The notes under the pieces are model-generated. The model was not told the origin of the DNA. It worked only from the letters and a program-made list of their open reading frames with translations, and made no database searches. Below are positions 33,630 to 41,250 of a stretch of 64,000 bases of DNA, piece after piece. The stretch spans positions 7,681 to 71,680 of the forward strand of contig JAEZVV010000112.1 in the NCBI GenBank assembly GCA_023443095.1, written 5' to 3'. Position 1 is the stretch's first letter; every line of letters starts with the position of its first letter. The position numbers and the translations under genes are program-made. The stretch is from Pseudomonadota bacterium. Lineage in GTDB: Bacteria > Pseudomonadota > Gammaproteobacteria > Burkholderiales > Burkholderiaceae_F.

Positions 33630-34829
33630 ATGAGCAAGCAAATCCAGGACGCCTACATCGTCGCTGCCACGCGCACGCCGATCGGCAAGGCCCCCAAGGG
33701 CGCGCTGCGCAACCAGCGCCCCGACGACCTGCTGGTTCACGCCATCAAGGCTGCGATGGCGCAGGTGCCCAACCTTGACCCGGCCGCGGTCGAAGACGCG
33801 ATCATCGGCTGCGCCATGCCCGAGGCCGAGCAAGGCCTGAACTTCGCCCGCGTGGCAGTGCTGCTGGCCGGCCTGCCCAATACCGTGGGCGGCGTCACCA
33901 TCAACCGCTTCTGCTCGTCGGGCCTGAACGCCCTGGCGATGGCCGCCGACCGCATCCGCGTGGGCGAGGCCGACGTCATGATCGCCGGCGGCGCCGAATC
34001 GATGAGCATGGTGCCCATGAGCGGCAACAAGCCCAGCTTCAATCCGGAAGTGTTCGCCAAGGACGAGAACCTCGGCATCGCTTACGGCATGGGCCTGACT
34101 GCCGAAAAGGTGGCGCAGCAGTGGAAGATCTCGCGCGAAGCGCAAGACGCTTTCGCTCTGGAGTCGCACCGCCGCGCCCTGCTCGCGCAACAGGCGGGTG
34201 AGTTCACCAACGAGATCACGCCTTACGAGATCGTCGAGCGTTTCCCCAACCTTGCTACCGGCGAGATCGACGTCAAGCGCCGCATCCTCGCGCTCGACGA
34301 AGGTCCGCGCGCCGAGACCACGCTCGAGGCCTTGGCCAAGTTGAAGACCGTATTCGCCGCCAAGGGCAGCGTCACCGCTGGCAACAGTTCGCAGATGTCG
34401 GACGGCGCGGGCGCCCTGATCGTGGTGAGCGAGCGCGCGCTCAAGCAGTACAACCTGACCCCGCTGGCCCGCTTCGTGAGCTTTGCGGTCAAGGGGGTGC
34501 CGCCCGAGGTGATGGGCATCGGCCCCAAGGAAGCGATTCCCGCGGCGCTCAAACTTGCCGGCCTCAAACAGGAAGACATGGGCTGGATCGAGCTGAACGA
34601 AGCTTTTGCCGCCCAGGCGCTGGCGGTGATCGGTGAACTCGGCCTCGATCCCAGCATCGTCAACCCCATGGGTGGCGCGATCGCTCTGGGTCACCCGCTG
34701 GGCGCGACCGGCGCGATCCGCGCTGCGACCGTGGTGCACGCCCTGCGTCGCCGCCAGGCCAAGTACGGCATGGTATCGATGTGCATCGGCACCGGCATGG
34801 GCGCAGCCGGCATCTTCGAACGCGTCTGA
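33630..34829 (+). CDS. acetyl-CoA C-acyltransferase (thiolase, FadA-like)
   Basis: The product has 399 residues, the usual length. The nucleophile Cys is in TINRFCSSGLNALAMA, the His in GGAIALGHPLGATGA, and the second Cys in MCIGTGMGAAG. NEAFAAQALAV completes the thiolase signature. It cleaves 3-ketoacyl-CoA with CoA to release acetyl-CoA. It lies 71 bp after the FadN-like gene and AGGAGACTTAAACACATG gives a strong start. Together with the dehydrogenase and FadN-like protein it completes one beta-oxidation turn. Confidence 0.94.
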   Translation: MSKQIQDAYIVAATRTPIGKAPKGALRNQRPDDLLVHAIKAAMAQVPNLDPAAVEDAIIGCAMPEAEQGLNFARVAVLLAGLPNTVGGVTINRFCSSGLNALAMAADRIRVGEADVMIAGGAESMSMVPMSGNKPSFNPEVFAKDENLGIAYGMGLTAEKVAQQWKISREAQDAFALESHRRALLAQQAGEFTNEITPYEIVERFPNLATGEIDVKRRILALDEGPRAETTLEALAKLKTVFAAKGSVTAGNSSQMSDGAGALIVVSERALKQYNLTPLARFVSFAVKGVPPEVMGIGPKEAIPAALKLAGLKQEDMGWIELNEAFAAQALAVIGELGLDPSIVNPMGGAIALGHPLGATGAIRAATVVHALRRRQAKYGMVSMCIGTGMGAAGIFERV

Positions 34830-34830
34830 T

Positions 34831-34875
34831 CGGAGCTCCCGCGCGCGTCGCCGGGAGTGGCGCGCGCGGACTCCG
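34831..34875. other. strong stem-loop after the thiolase gene
   Basis: Right after the thiolase stop, CGGAG, TCC and GCGCGCG (34831-34847) pair with CGCGCGC, GGA and CTCCG (34861-34875), about 15 pairs with two single-base bulges and a 13-nt loop. It is very GC-rich with no following T-run, so it is more likely an mRNA-stabilising or attenuating element than a full terminator. Confidence 0.7.
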
Positions 34876-34964
34876 GAATCAAAGCCAGGGCGCTGCGGCG
34901 CCCTTCTTCCTCTGGCCAGGCAGCGGGCTGCGTCCGTGACATTGCGCTCCCTTGAAGGAAGCCT

Positions 34965-35843
34965 ATGCACCAACACGAGGTCCTGAGTTCCGATGCTTTC
35001 CCCTTGGCCGTTTTCAGCTACGGCGATTCGCAGACGGCGCGTGCAGGGGTCCTGATCGCTCCCGCGATGGGGGTGGAGCAGGCTTTTTATTCGGCGTTTG
35101 CACGTTGGCTCGCCGAACAGGGTTATTACGTTCTCAGCTTCGACTACCGCGGTATGGGGCATTCGAGGCCGCCGCAATACGCGCACTCGCTGCGCGGCTT
35201 CGAGGCCGACATCCTGACCTGGGCCCGGCGCGATGCCGCGTCCGTGCTCGACCACCTGGCCGAGCGCATGGCCGGACGCCCGGTGCTGTGGATCGGTCAT
35301 AGCCTGGGTGGCCAGATCCTGGGGCTGCTGCCGAATCGAAGCCTGGTCGACGCGGCGGTGACGGTGGCGGCTGGCAGCGGCTACTGGCGCGACAACGCGG
35401 CACGCCTCAAGCGGGTGGTCTGGTTCCTGTGGTTCGTTCTGGTGCCGCTGCTGCTGCCCGTGTTTGGCTACTTCCCCGGCCGCAAGCTGCGGATGGTGGG
35501 CGATCTGCCGGCCGGGGTGATGGCGCAGTGGCGATCTTGGTGCCTGGCGCGCGACTACCTGTTCGGGCTTGAAGGCGAGGCGGTGCGGCGCCAATACGCC
35601 GAGCTTAAGTCGCCGATGTTGGCGCTGTATTTCACCGACGACGAAATGCTCTCGCCGCGCAACATCGAGAGCCTGCATCGTTTTTACCGTGACGCTGCGC
35701 CGCAGTTGCGGCTTATCCACCCGCGCGAGGCGCAGGTGAAACAGATCGGCCATTTCGGCTTTTTCAGAAAACGCTTCGCCGATACGCTCTGGCCTTTGGC
35801 TGGGCTTTGGCTGAGCCGTTTTGCACAGAAAGGAAACCCATGA
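34965..35843 (+). CDS. alpha/beta hydrolase
   Basis: The product has 292 residues. The nucleophile elbow is GHSLGG in VLWIGHSLGGQILG, the oxyanion region is VLIAPAMGVEQAFYSAFARWLAEQGYYVLSFDYRGMGHS, the acid lies in YFTDDEMLSP and the His in QIGHFGFFRK. The sequence pattern is like the serine aminopeptidase/esterase group found next to fatty acid genes. Substrate unknown; it could release fatty acids from esters to feed the pathway, or act on acyl-CoA. The stop overlaps the enoyl-CoA hydratase ATG by 4 bp, so it belongs to the same unit. Confidence 0.86.
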   Translation: MHQHEVLSSDAFPLAVFSYGDSQTARAGVLIAPAMGVEQAFYSAFARWLAEQGYYVLSFDYRGMGHSRPPQYAHSLRGFEADILTWARRDAASVLDHLAERMAGRPVLWIGHSLGGQILGLLPNRSLVDAAVTVAAGSGYWRDNAARLKRVVWFLWFVLVPLLLPVFGYFPGRKLRMVGDLPAGVMAQWRSWCLARDYLFGLEGEAVRRQYAELKSPMLALYFTDDEMLSPRNIESLHRFYRDAAPQLRLIHPREAQVKQIGHFGFFRKRFADTLWPLAGLWLSRFAQKGNP

Positions 35844-36604
35844 GCATCAAGACCGAAACCTACGACGGCATTGCCCGCGTCGAGATCGCCCGCCCGGAAA
35901 AGAAAAATGCGCTGTCGATGGCGATGTATTCGGCCATGGCTGAGGCGATCGGCGCGGCCCAGGATGATGCCGCGGTGCGGGCGATCCTGATCCACGGCCA
36001 GCCCGACGTGTTCACGGCCGGCAACGACATCGAGGACTTCATGCAGAACCCGCCCACCGGTCCTGACGCGCCAGTGTTCCAGTTCATGCTGGCGCTGGGA
36101 ACTTGCGAGAAACCGGTGGTGGCCGCAGTCAACGGCCCGGCGGTGGGAATTGGCACCACCATGCTCTACCACTGCGACCTGGTGTACTGCGGCGCGCACG
36201 CCATGTTTTCGATGCCCTTCGTGGCGCTTGGACTGTGCTCGGAGTTTGGCTCGTCGATGCTGGTGCCTATCAATGCGGGTTACCACAAGGCGGCCGAGAA
36301 GCTGCTGTTGTCCGAGCCGATCAGTTCGGACGAGGCGGTCGAGATGAAGATCGTCAACCAGGTGCTCGACGACGACAAGGTGCTGGCGCACGCAATGGCG
36401 CAGGCTCAGCGCTTCGTGCGTTTGCCGCCTGCCGCGGTGCGCGAGACCAAGCGCCTGATGAAGGCGGCATTCCGCCCGCAACTCGAGAAGCTGATCCAGG
36501 AAGAAGCCAAGTCCTTCGGCCGCATGCTGAAAAGCGCCGAGGCGAAGGAAGCTTTCACGGCCTTCTTCGAGCGCCGCAAACCTGACTGGTCGTCGTTCAG
36601 CTGA
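35840..36604 (+). CDS. enoyl-CoA hydratase/isomerase
   Basis: From ATG 35840 (AAAGGAAACCC upstream) the product has 254 residues. Crotonase features are RPEKKNALSMAMYSAMAEAI, the first oxyanion segment FTAGNDIEDFM, VAAVNGPAVGIGTTMLYHCDLVYC and the second segment FSMPFVALGLCSEFGSS. The Glu expected in the first hydratase position is replaced in part by Gly-Leu at this site, so isomerase or hydratase specificity is not clear. It likely removes or moves double bonds of unsaturated acyl-CoA. It overlaps the upstream hydrolase gene by 4 bp and the downstream thioesterase ATG by 1 bp. Confidence 0.9.
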   Translation: MSIKTETYDGIARVEIARPEKKNALSMAMYSAMAEAIGAAQDDAAVRAILIHGQPDVFTAGNDIEDFMQNPPTGPDAPVFQFMLALGTCEKPVVAAVNGPAVGIGTTMLYHCDLVYCGAHAMFSMPFVALGLCSEFGSSMLVPINAGYHKAAEKLLLSEPISSDEAVEMKIVNQVLDDDKVLAHAMAQAQRFVRLPPAAVRETKRLMKAAFRPQLEKLIQEEAKSFGRMLKSAEAKEAFTAFFERRKPDWSSFS

Positions 36605-37032
36605 TGAGGCGGCGCGCTGAACTGGACCTGGCGGCGATGAACTCGCGCAGCCAGGCCTTTCTCCCGGGGCACTTCGGCATGCGGGTAACGGCAATCTCCG
36701 AGCGCGAACTGGTGATGCAGATGGACGTCCGCCCCGAGATGCTCGCACCCAACGGTTTTCTTCATGCCGCGAGCGTGGTGGCGCTGGCCGATACGGCTTG
36801 CGGCTACGCCACCATCGCCCACCTGCCCGACGGCGCGGAGAGCTTTACCACGATCGAGCTCAAAACCAACTTCCTCGCCACGGCCACCTCTGGCACCCTA
36901 CAGGCGGTAGCACGGGCGGCGCACGGCGGACGCAATACCCAGGTATGGGATGCCACCGTCACGGAAGTGGCGACCGGTCGCACCCTGGCTTTGTTCCGAT
37001 GCACCCAGATGGTGCTGTACCCGAAATCTTGA
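36604..37032 (+). CDS. PaaI-like hotdog-fold thioesterase
   Basis: The product has 142 residues with the hotdog fold: LPGHFGMRVTAISERELVMQMDV, then NGFLHAASVVALADTACGYATIA (catalytic-helix segment with the conserved HxxxxxxxxDTA pattern) and TIELKTNFLATATSG. Such enzymes release CoA from stuck or unusual acyl-CoAs. The ATG shares its A with the upstream TGA (1-bp overlap). It completes the set of fatty acid genes by preventing CoA depletion. Confidence 0.88.
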   Translation: MRRRAELDLAAMNSRSQAFLPGHFGMRVTAISERELVMQMDVRPEMLAPNGFLHAASVVALADTACGYATIAHLPDGAESFTTIELKTNFLATATSGTLQAVARAAHGGRNTQVWDATVTEVATGRTLALFRCTQMVLYPKS

Positions 37033-37036
37033 TCCC

Positions 37037-37750
37037 ATGTTGATCCAGGCTGCGACCGTCGTGCTGGGGCCGGTTCTGTTCGCTCAGGCGCGCCGGCTGC
37101 GCGCCACGGCGCTGGAGCTGCCCGAAGCAGCTGGGCCTAGGCGCGGCCGCGAAGGCGCGGGCGTGGACGCGTTGCGGCTTCTGGTGGTGGGCGATTCGAG
37201 TGCGGCCGGAGTTGGCGCTCAGACTCAGGACGAGGCGCTGGCCCGTCCTTTGGCACGGTTGACCGCCGCCGGCCTTGGTCGAGCGGTGCAATGGCAGTTG
37301 ATCGCGCGGTCAGGGGTGACGTCGGCCCAGGCGCTAGAGCTGCTGCGCGAGTCGCCGCCGGAACCCGCCGATCTCGCCGTGGTTATGCTGGGTGTCAACG
37401 ACGTCACTCACCGGGTGCCACTTCAGCGTGCCCTGCGGCATCGGGGCGAACTGGCACGGTGGCTGCAAGATCGGATCGGCGTCCGTCACGTGATGTTCTG
37501 CGCCTTGCCGCCAATGCAGTTTTTCCCAGCTCTGCCGCAACCGCTGGCCTGGTATGCCGGGCGACACGTGGCCCGGGTGAACCGAGAGCAGGCGCTGTGG
37601 GCGAAGGCCCAGAATGGCGTGACACACGCGACTATGGACGGGGTGATGGAGTTCGGAGCGTTTGCCGAGGACGGCTTCCACCCCGGGCCTAGGCTTTACG
37701 GCGCGATTGCCCGGCGGCTGGCCGAACACGTGATCGCGCTCGACGCCTGA
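37037..37750 (+). CDS. SGNH/GDSL hydrolase
   Basis: The product has 237 residues. The catalytic Ser block is VVGDSSAAGVG (GDSS at 52-55), block III is MLGVNDVTH (Gly and Asn for the oxyanion hole), and the Asp-His pair is EDGFHPGPRLYG. An N-terminal hydrophobic stretch may anchor the protein to the membrane. These enzymes are esterases, lipases or acyl-CoA thioesterase-like. It starts 4 bp after the thioesterase stop and closes the beta-oxidation cluster; it could act on fatty acyl esters. Confidence 0.87.
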   Translation: MLIQAATVVLGPVLFAQARRLRATALELPEAAGPRRGREGAGVDALRLLVVGDSSAAGVGAQTQDEALARPLARLTAAGLGRAVQWQLIARSGVTSAQALELLRESPPEPADLAVVMLGVNDVTHRVPLQRALRHRGELARWLQDRIGVRHVMFCALPPMQFFPALPQPLAWYAGRHVARVNREQALWAKAQNGVTHATMDGVMEFGAFAEDGFHPGPRLYGAIARRLAEHVIALDA

Positions 37751-37959
37751 AGGCCTGCGCGACGCGAGGGCGTGTCGGGCACCGAGTTGATCCAGTCTGG
37801 CGTGGTGCGGATGACGCGGCCGCAGCGTGTCCGAAACTTGAGGGCGCTCGGAATGGCGTCATTTCGGGGCCGGATCGCATACAGTCCCGGTAGGCCTGGA
37901 ACGAGATGTGGGTTAGGCCCGCTGCAGGCATTCATTGACGAGTCTTGCGCGAGGTTCTC

Positions 37960-39330
37960 ATGAGCGATAGCTGCGTGCGACGTTCTCGACCGGCGTGTCT
38001 GACGCTGCTAGCCCTGATTTCCTTGGGGGTGGAGGCGCAGACCTCCTCGCCCGAGCAGGCCCCGGCCGATCAAGTCCAGGCCTTGCAGCGCCAGATCGCT
38101 GAGCAGAAAGAGCGGATTGAGGCGCTCAAGCGGGCTATCGCTGAACAGGAGGCTAGCCTCAACCAGTTGCGGCGGACCTTGCGAATCGATGAACTGGGGC
38201 AAGCCCGGGGTGGAGCCGCTCGCGGTGCCGCGCCGGCCAACGCTGCAGGCGTGGCTTCCTCGGCCGCGCCGCCAGCTCTTGCTCAGGCGCCCGATTCATC
38301 ACCGGTTCCGGCTCAACAGGCCGCGCCTGAGGCGCGGCCCAGGGTGCCTGCAGAGCCGGTCGGCCAGGCTCCGGAACACAGCGATCGCCCGCCCGAAGTG
38401 GCGCCGATCTTCCCTCAGCAGCCCGGCGTGATGACGCCGGAGGGAAAGTTCGTGATCGAGCCGTCGCTTCAGTACTACTACTCGTCAGCCAATCGGATTG
38501 CGCTGGTCGGCTACACCATCATTCCCGCCATCCTGATCGGCGTAATCGACATTCGCGAAAGCAAGCGCAACACCTGGATCGGAAACCTCACCGGACGCTG
38601 GGGCGTGACCAACCGGATCGAACTGGAGGCGCGAGTTCCCTACGTCTACCGCTCGGACTCGAGCATTGGTCGCGAGGTATTGCAGGGGGCGGCTTCCAGC
38701 ACGGTCTTTAATGCCACTGGCAGTGGCATAGGCGACGTCGAAATGACGGGTCGCTGGCAGCTCAATGACGGCGGCGCCGACCGGCCTTTCTATATCGCAA
38801 GCCTGCGATTCAAGTCGCGCACAGGCCGCGATCCTTTCGAGGTGTCGACCACCAAGACCATCATCGGCCTGCGCGACGGCCTGCAGACTGAACTGCCAAC
38901 GGGGTCCGGTTTTTATTCGCTGCAGCCAGCGCTAACCATGTTGTATCCGTCGGACCCGGCAGTTTTCTTTGGAACGCTGAGTTACGCCTACAACTTCAAG
39001 CGCAAGGACGTGACGCGGGTGGTTGACGGGCAGATCGAAGAGTTGGGCACCATCGCGCCGGGCGGAGTCTTTGGATTCAATTTCGGGATGGGTTTTTCCA
39101 TCAATGAAAAGTCCTCGTTCAGCCTTGGCTACGAGCACAGCTCGATCGGAAAGATCAAGCAGAACGGTCGCACGGCAGCCGATTCGGTCACGGTTCAGTT
39201 GGGAGCGCTACTGCTGGGTTATTCGTATCAGTTGAGCAACAATCGAACGCTCAATATCGCCTTGGGTGCGGGACTGACGCGCGACACCCCGGATGTCAAT
39301 CTGACGCTGCGAGTGCCGACGACCTTCTGA
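37960..39330 (+). CDS. coiled-coil outer-membrane beta-barrel, FapF-like fibre exporter
   Basis: From ATG 37960 the product has 456 residues: signal peptide (ACLTLLALISLGVEA), a coiled coil (about 35-80: DQVQALQRQIAEQKERIEALKRAIAEQEASLNQLRRTL), a long Ala/Pro/Gln linker (about 85-150), and a beta-rich half (KFVIEPSLQYYYSSANRI, GNLTGRWGVTNRIELEARVPYVYR, GIGDVEMTGRWQL, SFSLGYEHSSIGKIKQNG, QLGALLLGYSYQLSNN) ending in a barrel-type Phe. Pseudomonas FapF has the same plan: N-terminal coiled coil, disordered linker and a 12-strand barrel that exports amyloid subunits as a trimer. The gene is convergent with a cluster for a C39 peptidase and a Gly-rich secreted protein, which supports this reading. 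Confidence 0.75.
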   Translation: MSDSCVRRSRPACLTLLALISLGVEAQTSSPEQAPADQVQALQRQIAEQKERIEALKRAIAEQEASLNQLRRTLRIDELGQARGGAARGAAPANAAGVASSAAPPALAQAPDSSPVPAQQAAPEARPRVPAEPVGQAPEHSDRPPEVAPIFPQQPGVMTPEGKFVIEPSLQYYYSSANRIALVGYTIIPAILIGVIDIRESKRNTWIGNLTGRWGVTNRIELEARVPYVYRSDSSIGREVLQGAASSTVFNATGSGIGDVEMTGRWQLNDGGADRPFYIASLRFKSRTGRDPFEVSTTKTIIGLRDGLQTELPTGSGFYSLQPALTMLYPSDPAVFFGTLSYAYNFKRKDVTRVVDGQIEELGTIAPGGVFGFNFGMGFSINEKSSFSLGYEHSSIGKIKQNGRTAADSVTVQLGALLLGYSYQLSNNRTLNIALGAGLTRDTPDVNLTLRVPTTF

Positions 39331-39451
39331 GTTTTTGTGATCGGATGCGCCTGTACAACGGCCGCCGATGACTATTGCCGTCGAAGTAAGCGCGCAGTAG
39401 TGGCCGGCAGGGCCTAGCTGCGTGGTCGATGGCGTTAAGCGAGGAATCGCC

Positions 39452-40048
39452 TTAGCGGGGAAGGAAGTCGGCGATTGCGTTTCTGACGCTCGAACTCAGG
39501 TTCATCGAGCGCAGCAAATCCATGCTGTTGACACTGGCGTTGATCACCGTGACGGTGCGTATCGCTTGGTTGTCGAGCGTGTTCTGAATCACGCTGGGCA
39601 GCGCCGATCTACCGATCTCGGACAAGAAATAGTTCCCCGCACCGTTTTGGACCAGGGCCAAGGTTCCGGCCGGATCGCTCGACCGTCCTCCGGTGGTGGC
39701 TGACAGATCCGGCGTGCTCAGTCGAGTCGTGGTGACGAGGTCGCCGTTGATATAGACCGCGCGCTCGATTCCGAAAGAGATCTTCAAACCCGTATCCGTC
39801 ACAAAGCCTCCACGCACTTGGGCGAGAGCCTCGTCGGCGAGCGGGGCGGTGGCGAGACTGAGCAAGGCCGAAACCGACGACCTGCTTGGGGTTTCGTGGC
39901 CGGTCAGAGCTGGCGGACCAGGGGGAACTTGCGCCAAATCGACCACTGTGGTGGCGTCCGACGCAGGAGGTGAGCTATCCGCTTGAGCAACCAAGGACAC
40001 GGCGGCGAGCCAACTTCCAAACACCCATCGGATGGCATGCGAGTTCAT
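39452..40048 (-). CDS. secreted protein of the fibre cluster (198 aa)
   Basis: From ATG 40048 the product has 198 residues with a signal peptide (WVFGSWLAAVSLVAQA). The mature part is Ser/Ala-rich, then turns into beta-strand segments (GFVTDTGLKISFGIERAVYINGDLVTTTRL, GTLALVQNGAGNYFL) and ends SVIQNTLDNQAIRTVTVINASVNSMDLLRSMNLSSSVRNAIADFL. The IQN and INASVNS motifs resemble the C-terminus of the 140-residue protein two genes upstream. No domain family is recognised. It lies 10 bp after the C39 peptidase gene, so its role is probably in fibre assembly, as FapE or FapA are in Fap (inference). Confidence 0.72.
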   Translation of the reverse strand: MNSHAIRWVFGSWLAAVSLVAQADSSPPASDATTVVDLAQVPPGPPALTGHETPSRSSVSALLSLATAPLADEALAQVRGGFVTDTGLKISFGIERAVYINGDLVTTTRLSTPDLSATTGGRSSDPAGTLALVQNGAGNYFLSEIGRSALPSVIQNTLDNQAIRTVTVINASVNSMDLLRSMNLSSSVRNAIADFLPR

Positions 40049-40058
40049 GATCTCGGTG

Positions 40059-40751
40059 TCAGAAGTCGCCCGGGCCAAACTTCGGCACGGTTAGATGGTG
40101 GTAACCGGTCGCCCGAGTCGCCGTGTTGATGGGAGCGCTCGGCGTTAAGCGCCAATCGGAATCTAGGTTGAAAAGCGCGAGCTGCTGGCGATTGGTGATG
40201 ACGAAAAGGATTTGATTGACCCAGATGGCCTCAAACGCGGCCAAGCTCAAGGCGCGTGATCCACCTGCTGGGTCGCCAATCAAGACGCGCCCATCGCGAA
40301 TCCCCTTCAAGACCACAAAGTGGTTGTAGCCGTTTTCGTTGACGAGGACGATGGCTGGCACGGCTGCTGCCTCGAGCTTGGTTAAGGGGGCTTCGAAGCC
40401 ATCTGCCTCGTATCCATGAGCTTGAAGATAGCGCTTCATGTCGAGCAGCGAGAATCCTTCGGCCTGGATCTTCTTTGGGTCGCCGCGGGCGTACATCTCG
40501 GCAAAGACAGCTTCTTCGGTAACGGCCTGCCGATAGTGGTGGGTGAGCAAGGTGGCGATCGCCGCCGATCCGCAGCTGAAATCGAATTTTTGACGAATCG
40601 TGGCGCGAAACCTCGCTTCCTTCAGGCTGGTGGCCGGTACGGCATAAGCGCCACCGACTTGTGCAGGCAGGTAAACCGTTCCTGCCACCGCAGCGGAGTT
40701 AAGCGCCAACATGACCGCGCCCGCGAAAAGAAACCGGCTTAAGCGCCGCAT
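40059..40751 (-). CDS. periplasmic C39-family cysteine peptidase (FapD-like)
   Basis: The product has 230 residues with a signal peptide (FLFAGAVMLALNSAAVA), so it acts in the periplasm and not as an ABC-transporter fusion. The C39 catalytic set is present: QKFDFSCGSAAIATLL (Cys60, with Gln54-like oxyanion residue), NHFVVLKG (His144) and IGDPAGG (Asp160). In Pseudomonas, FapD is a stand-alone periplasmic C39 protein needed for export of the amyloid subunits. It starts 10 bp after the 140-residue protein stop and is followed by the 198-residue gene. Its likely substrate is one of the secreted proteins of the cluster. Confidence 0.85.
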   Translation of the reverse strand: MRRLSRFLFAGAVMLALNSAAVAGTVYLPAQVGGAYAVPATSLKEARFRATIRQKFDFSCGSAAIATLLTHHYRQAVTEEAVFAEMYARGDPKKIQAEGFSLLDMKRYLQAHGYEADGFEAPLTKLEAAAVPAIVLVNENGYNHFVVLKGIRDGRVLIGDPAGGSRALSLAAFEAIWVNQILFVITNRQQLALFNLDSDWRLTPSAPINTATRATGYHHLTVPKFGPGDF

Positions 40752-40761
40752 CGCGGCTTCC

Positions 40762-41184
40762 TTATTGCAGATGAACGTTGACGATGGTTGCGTTCTGAAT
40801 CAAGACATTGTTGCCGCTGTTCTGGATCACCATCGGCACACCGGACGAGTTGGCGAGAGCGCCTTCGCTGATGAAATTGGCGCCGGTGGCGACGTTGACG
40901 GCCCGGTTGTCACTCACCACGCCGCGCAGCTTCATGTCGCTCAACTGGGCGCCGATATCGGTGCCGCCACTGCGGTTGGCGAGAACGTGGTCGGGAACCG
41001 CAGGCAAGTTCCACAGGCCGCGAGATCGAAGCGCGGTCGCGTTGCTGGCTATGTCCGTGGCTGCGGAAATCGATACGCTGGCGGCTTGTGGGGCAGGTTC
41101 GGGTGTTTGAGCCATGACGCTTGCGGCAGTCGACCACAGGGCTGCGGCAAGAATGACGGGCGAGAAGAGCTGTCGATTGGTCAT
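40762..41184 (-). CDS. small secreted protein with QN-rich C-terminus, nucleator-like candidate (140 aa)
   Basis: From ATG 41184 (GGGGACC upstream) the product has 140 residues with a signal peptide (LFSPVILAAALWSTAASVMA). After an Ala/Ser-rich stretch the C-terminal 50 residues read DNRAVNVATGANFISEGALANSSG, then MVIQNSGNNVLIQN and ATIVNVHLQ. The QNSGNNVLIQ core matches QNTGIAALTQ in the C-terminus of the Gly-rich protein encoded just upstream, with the pattern QN(S/T)G-x3-L-x-Q. That pattern recalls the Gln/Asn ladders of curli and Fap repeats. It may be a minor or nucleating fibre subunit (inference). It is separated from the Gly-rich gene by a strong hairpin. Confidence 0.75.
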   Translation of the reverse strand: MTNRQLFSPVILAAALWSTAASVMAQTPEPAPQAASVSISAATDIASNATALRSRGLWNLPAVPDHVLANRSGGTDIGAQLSDMKLRGVVSDNRAVNVATGANFISEGALANSSGVPMVIQNSGNNVLIQNATIVNVHLQ

Positions 41185-41212
41185 CGTGGTCCCCAACGCA
41201 AACACCGATCAA

Positions 41213-41240
41213 TGCGTCGGCCGGGGTTCCGGCCGACGCA
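41213..41240 (-). other. 12-bp perfect stem-loop between fibre gene and 140-aa gene
   Basis: TGCGTCGGCCGG at 41213-41224 pairs perfectly with CCGGCCGACGCA at 41229-41240 around a 4-nt loop. It begins 11 bp beyond the stop of the Gly-rich gene. No T-run follows on the minus strand, so it is probably an attenuator or 3'-end stabiliser that lets the first gene accumulate more mRNA than the downstream genes. Confidence 0.8.
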
Positions 41241-41250
41241 CCCCCTTGTC

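Noticed and set aside
37780..37800. GGGCACCGAGTTGA as a sigma-54 promoter for the FapF-like gene
   Set aside because: The spacer is one base too short and the -12 half reads TTGA instead of TTGC, so I do not claim that this gene shares the sigma-54 control.
39433..39457. Hairpin at the 3' end of the fibre operon as an intrinsic terminator
   Set aside because: The 10-bp stem has a bulge and a wobble, overlaps the last codons and has no T-run, so it is not listed as a terminator.
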